Origin: Gaiellasilicea sp963763755
GTDB lineage: Bacteria; Actinomycetota; Thermoleophilia; Gaiellales; Gaiellaceae
Direction of reading: 5' to 3'
NCBI GenBank assembly: GCA_963763755.1
Contig: CAVXQE010000006.1
Location: forward strand, 434,001 to 498,000
DNA length: 64,000 nt
Shown in pieces: positions 60,438 through 64,000 of this stretch (positions within the stretch are counted from its first letter, which is position 1; every line of letters starts with the position of its first letter). The position numbers and the translations under genes are program-made. Under the pieces are notes generated by a model that searched no databases, had not been told where the DNA came from, and was given only the letters and a program-made list of their open reading frames with translations.

Positions 60438-62948
60438 ATGAGGAGACGCGGCGACGCTGCTCTCGCGCATCATGACGCTGTGCCCCGCGACCTTCCCACG
60501 GGAGACGTCACCTTCCTCTTCACCGACGTGGAGGGTTCGACGAAGCTGCTGCACGAGCTGGGCGAGGATCGCTATGCGGAAGCGCTGGCGGCGCATCGCA
60601 GGACCCTGCGCGAGGCGTTCGGCGCGCATGGGGGTGTCGAAGTCGACACGCAGGGCGACTCGTTCTTCGTCGCGTTTCCGACGGCACCGGGCGCGCTGCG
60701 AGCAGCCACGGCGGCGCTGAACGGCCTCGCGGGCGGCCCGATCAGCGTGCGGGTCGGAATCCACACCGGTACCGCGCGTGTGGGGGACGAGGGTTATGTC
60801 GGCGTGGACGTCCATCGTGCAGCGCGAATTGCAGCCAGCGGTCACGGCGGACAGGTGCTGATCTCGGCCTCGACCGCGGAGCTCGTCGGGACCGCCGGGC
60901 TACGCGACCTCGGCTATCACCGTCTGAAGGATCTCTCCGACCCCGAGCGGATCTATCAGCTCGGAGCAGAGGACTTTCCTCCACTCGAGAGTCTCCACCG
61001 GACGAATCTCCCGTTGCCGTCGACGCCGTTCCTGGGACGGCGACACGAGCTGGCTGCGGCGCTCGCCCAGCTTTCGCGCGCGGACGTGCGCCTGCTCACG
61101 CTCACCGGGCCCGGGGGCACGGGCAAGACCCGTCTCGCGCTGCAGATCGCCGGCGAGCTCGCCTCGCGGTACGCGCACGGGGTGTGGTGGGTGCCGCTCG
61201 CGACGCTGCGCGATCCGCAGCTGGTTGTCGAGAGCGCTGCGCAGTCGCTGGGCGCAGAGGATGGTCTCGTCGAGCACATTGCCGACAGGTCGATGCTGAT
61301 CGTCTTCGACAACTTCGAGCAGGTCGTCGACGCTGCGCCCGACGTGGCGGCGTTGCTCTCCAGCTGTCCCAATCTCGACCTGCTCGTGACGAGCAGGGAG
61401 CCGCTGCGGGTGAACGCGGAGCAGGTGTACGAGGTGCCGCCGCTCGCGCCCGAGGAGGGCGTCGGCCTGTTCCTGGCCCGGGCTAGGGCGGTCAAACCGG
61501 ACTTCGAAGGCGACGAATCGATCTCCGAGATCTGCCGCCGCCTCGACGACTTGCCGCTCGCGCTCGAGCTCGCGGCCGCGCGCGTGACGGCGCTCTCGTC
61601 GGCTCAGATCCTCGAACGCCTCTCGCATCGCCTGCCGCTCCTGACCGGGGGAGCGAGAGATCTGCCCGAGCGCCAGCGCACGCTCGGCTCGGCGATCGAC
61701 TGGAGCTACGAGCTGCTGACAGTGCCCGAGCAGCAGGCCTTCGCCCGGCTCTCCGCCTTCGCCGGCGGCTGCACGCTCGGCGACGCCGAGCAGGTGGCCG
61801 ATGCCGATCTCGACACGCTTCAGTCGCTCGTCGACAAGAGCCTGCTCCGACACTCGGACGATCGGTTCTGGATGCTGGAGACGATTCGCGAGTACGCGGC
61901 GGGCCGGCTGGAGGAGTCCGGCCAGGGAGAAGAGCTCGACCGCCGCCACGCCGAGCACTTCCTCGCACTCGTGGAGACGGCCGAGCCGCAGGTGCGGGAG
62001 GGCTCCAAGCGCTGGCTCGACCGGCTGGAGCAAGAGCACGACAACCTCCGCGCCGCGCTCGAGCGGCTGGAGGCGCTGGGGGAGCTGCAGCTTGCGCTGC
62101 GGATTGCAGGCGCGATGGCAGACCTCTGGTATCACCGGGGTCACGTGGCCGAAGGTCGCCGCCGGCTCGAGAGCCTGCTGCTCCGCGACGAGCGTGGGAC
62201 GCCAGCCAGGGGGAAGGCTCTCAACGGAGCGTCCAGGCTGGCGGTCGTGGCGGGAGACGTCTCGATCGCCCGGCAGCGGGCCGAAGAGGGGCTTGAGCTC
62301 AACCGCCGGCTCGAGAACGAGCTGGGCACCGCCGACTCGCTCTGGCGACTGAGCTACGCACTGGCCGCCGACCGCGATTTCGCAAGTGCGCAACGGCTCC
62401 TGCTCGAGTGCATTCCGCTCTACGGCGATCTCGGCGAGGAGCATGCGGCGATCGAGGCCGTTCGCGATCTTGCCTGGACGTACGAGGAGATCGGCGACCT
62501 TGCTCGCGCGCGGGCGCTGTACGAGGACGGGCTTCAGCGTGCGCGTGCGCAGGCGAACACACGTCTGGAGGCGCGGTTGCTCGGGGGACTTGCGATCGTC
62601 GCGGTCGACGACGGCCGGGTCGAGGAGGCGCGGTCGCTGCTGAAGGAGAACTTTCCGATGTACCTCGAGCTGGACGATCTCCGGGGAACGGGTGAGAACC
62701 TCTGCCGCTGCGCTCATGCTCTCGCCGCGGCGGGGGAAGCGGTCACGGCCGCGCAGCTCCTCGGGGGCTCGGACGCGGTGTTCGAGGGAATCGGCGCCCG
62801 TCCGCCATGGCTCGCGCGCATGAACGACCAGACGCTGGCCGCAGTCCGGGACGAGCTCGAGGAGCCAGCCGTCGACGAGGCCCGTGAGCAGGGCCAAGCT
62901 CTGACGGTCGACGAGGCGGTCGCGTTGGCCCTCGGCTCGCTCGACTGA
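60438..62948 (+). CDS. adenylate cyclase-like/STAND ATPase/TPR regulator
   Basis: 836 residues from ATG 60438; GTG 60480 (MPRDLPTGDVTFLFTDVEG) may be the true start. Class III cyclase domain (about 20-180) with metal Asp in FLFTDVEGST and DTQGDSFFVAF and GVDVHRAARIAASG. A STAND/NB-ARC-like ATPase follows with Walker A TGPGGTGKTRLAL, Walker B LIVFDNFEQV and the sensor LLVTSREPLRV. About 300 residues of TPR-like helices come last (EIGDLARARALYEDGLQRAR). There is no DNA-binding domain at the end. It is probably a ligand-activated signalling ATPase that makes or binds a cyclic nucleotide. The frame is intact. Confidence 0.88.
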   Translation: MRRRGDAALAHHDAVPRDLPTGDVTFLFTDVEGSTKLLHELGEDRYAEALAAHRRTLREAFGAHGGVEVDTQGDSFFVAFPTAPGALRAATAALNGLAGGPISVRVGIHTGTARVGDEGYVGVDVHRAARIAASGHGGQVLISASTAELVGTAGLRDLGYHRLKDLSDPERIYQLGAEDFPPLESLHRTNLPLPSTPFLGRRHELAAALAQLSRADVRLLTLTGPGGTGKTRLALQIAGELASRYAHGVWWVPLATLRDPQLVVESAAQSLGAEDGLVEHIADRSMLIVFDNFEQVVDAAPDVAALLSSCPNLDLLVTSREPLRVNAEQVYEVPPLAPEEGVGLFLARARAVKPDFEGDESISEICRRLDDLPLALELAAARVTALSSAQILERLSHRLPLLTGGARDLPERQRTLGSAIDWSYELLTVPEQQAFARLSAFAGGCTLGDAEQVADADLDTLQSLVDKSLLRHSDDRFWMLETIREYAAGRLEESGQGEELDRRHAEHFLALVETAEPQVREGSKRWLDRLEQEHDNLRAALERLEALGELQLALRIAGAMADLWYHRGHVAEGRRRLESLLLRDERGTPARGKALNGASRLAVVAGDVSIARQRAEEGLELNRRLENELGTADSLWRLSYALAADRDFASAQRLLLECIPLYGDLGEEHAAIEAVRDLAWTYEEIGDLARARALYEDGLQRARAQANTRLEARLLGGLAIVAVDDGRVEEARSLLKENFPMYLELDDLRGTGENLCRCAHALAAAGEAVTAAQLLGGSDAVFEGIGARPPWLARMNDQTLAAVRDELEEPAVDEAREQGQALTVDEAVALALGSLD

Positions 62949-63093
62949 GGTCGACCCGCGTTTCCCATCTCGTTGCCAGACGCCGACCTCCTCGCGATCG
63001 AGAAGTTTGGAATGATCCCGCTCGCCACCACCTAGCTGTCGCGGCGGTGAGGAAGACGACTCCCCTCCGTCGCCCGAGACAGAGGAGGGTCCC

Positions 63094-64000
63094 ATGACAG
63101 AGAGCGATGCGTTCACACGCCGCACGCTTCTGGAGAAGGCCGGCGCCGCTGGAGCGGCAGTCGCCGGCGGCACGCTGCTGTCCGCAGCGCCTGCAGCCGC
63201 CCGCCGGCCACGCCGCAAGCGGCGCACCCCGATCGACCATCTGGTGATCTCGTGCCAGGAGAACCGCTCGTTCGACCACTACTTCGGCTACGCGCCACAG
63301 GTGCAGGCCCGGAGGCTCGGCCCGCCGCCCGGGTACACGCAGCCCGACGCAGCAGGGGTCGGACATGCGCCGTTCGAGCTCACCGCACTCCGCTCGGTCG
63401 ACCCGCCGCACGGCTGGAACGACGTGCACGCCCAGTACAACGGCGGCAAGATGGACGGCTTCTTCCGCAACGCCGCGTTGCGCACGGGTGACGGCAACAA
63501 CGCGATCCCGTACTACACCGCGAAGGAGCTGCCCTTCTACTACGACCTGTTCCGCCACGCCGGCCTCTGCGGGAACTACTTCTGCTCGCTGCTCGGGCCG
63601 ACCTGGCCGAACCGCTTCTTCCTGATGTCCGGTACGTCGGGCGGGATCACGACGAACGGCCTCTGGGGCTACGGCATCTTCGACTCGACGCGCTGGCCGA
63701 TCATCCTCGACCTGCTCGACGCGGGCGACGTGAGCTGGAAGATCTACTACATCGGCTTCGACGGAGTCGAGGTCGGCGACACCGACAACGTCGCCGTGTT
63801 CTGGAGCCGCTGGGCGCACGACCCGCGGACCACGGCAACGCTCGACGACTATCTCGAGGACTGCCGTCGCGGGACGCTGCCGAACGTCTCCTGGATCATC
63901 CCGAGCTTCTCGATGCAGTTCGACGAGCACCCGGACGCGGACGTGAGCGTCGGCATGGGCTTCCAGGAGCAGATCATCGATGCGCTCCGCCACTCGCGCC
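63094..64000 (+). CDS. Tat-exported phosphoesterase / phospholipase C family (3' end outside window)
   Basis: 302 codons are visible and the frame runs off the window. The twin-arginine signal is TRRTLLEKAGAAGAAVAGG, so it is exported folded. The enzyme starts TPIDHLVISCQENRSFDHYF, the active-site ENRSFDHYFG motif of bacterial phospholipase C/acid phosphatase proteins. It continues with KMDGFFRNAAL, YYTAKELPFYYDLFRHAG and FCSLLGPTWPNRFFLMSGTS. Such proteins hydrolyse phospholipids or phosphomonoesters outside the cell. There is no PHO box in the 145 bases before it. Confidence 0.9.
   Translation, partial: MTESDAFTRRTLLEKAGAAGAAVAGGTLLSAAPAAARRPRRKRRTPIDHLVISCQENRSFDHYFGYAPQVQARRLGPPPGYTQPDAAGVGHAPFELTALRSVDPPHGWNDVHAQYNGGKMDGFFRNAALRTGDGNNAIPYYTAKELPFYYDLFRHAGLCGNYFCSLLGPTWPNRFFLMSGTSGGITTNGLWGYGIFDSTRWPIILDLLDAGDVSWKIYYIGFDGVEVGDTDNVAVFWSRWAHDPRTTATLDDYLEDCRRGTLPNVSWIIPSFSMQFDEHPDADVSVGMGFQEQIIDALRHSR

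Noticed and set aside
60900..63227. A 775-codon minus-strand frame opposite the cyclase-ATPase
   Set aside because: The plus-strand protein has cyclase and Walker motifs. The minus frame is an antisense product of codon bias.
1..64000. Prophage, integrative element or defence island
   Set aside because: No integrase, transposase, phage structural gene, attachment repeat, tRNA or known defence gene was found; composition looks uniform to the eye.
1..64000. tRNA, rRNA or CRISPR sequences
   Set aside because: No cloverleaf with a T-arm GTTCGA pattern, no rRNA segment and no regularly spaced repeat array was seen on either strand.

Overview
The window is GC-rich, gene-dense chromosomal DNA with strong third-position G/C bias. 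It most resembles a Thermoleophilia/Gaiellales-type actinobacterium. The basis is GTTCACC-type PHO boxes with 11-bp periodicity (the arrangement known from Streptomyces), ECF sigma factors fused to a zinc finger or an NTF2-like domain, SHOCT and DUF1206 proteins, and cyclase-ATPase regulators. This placement is inference, since no rRNA or marker gene is present. I see no tRNA or rRNA gene, no CRISPR array, no insertion sequence and no prophage, and no stretch longer than about 300 bases lacks a gene.

Layout. 1-5.7 kb: a 2-oxoacid:ferredoxin oxidoreductase operon (korA, a small unknown gene, korB), a secreted protein, a DeoR regulator with an MFS transporter, and an acidic protein. 5.7-17.4 kb: a secreted thermolysin-type protease with thrombospondin type 3 repeats, a hydrolase, a membrane-tethered cyclase, a sigma/zinc-finger fusion, a secreted protein with a possibly occluded ribosome-binding site, CorA, a formyltransferase flanked by two paralogous small genes, and an RTX-repeat protein. 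17.4-25.2 kb: a two-component system with matching direct repeats upstream of its own operon and of the RTX gene, then MarR/MFS facing an MmpL-type exporter, and a haloalkane dehalogenase-like enzyme.

26.2-39.1 kb is a phosphate and polyphosphate island. It holds a divergent PhoB/PhoR-type pair, pstB-phoU-pstS-pstC-pstA in an unusual order, a DUF47 phoU-like gene with pit, a CYTH-CHAD protein, a NUDIX hydrolase, ppx and ppk. PHO boxes lie in the regulator gap, before pstB, before pstS, near the DUF47/CHAD divergence and before ppk.

39.1-64 kb: a Rieske oxygenase, a DUF1206 protein, a Tag glycosylase with a WYL regulator facing an operon of poorly characterised proteins, an AraC/glyoxalase pair, two SigJ-like sigma factors, a NarL-type two-component system, a GH42 beta-galactosidase next to the stump of a sugar ABC ATPase gene, a four-gene ABC export cluster, a cyclase-ATPase-TPR regulator, and the start of a Tat-exported phosphoesterase.

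One property affects the whole annotation. About 35 places in roughly 20 genes need a frame change to give a continuous family-like protein, and nearly all are explained by one extra base. They hit pst, pho and transporter genes alike, so I read them mainly as insertion errors in the assembly and not as gene decay. Such genes are annotated as one CDS, with the sites stated.
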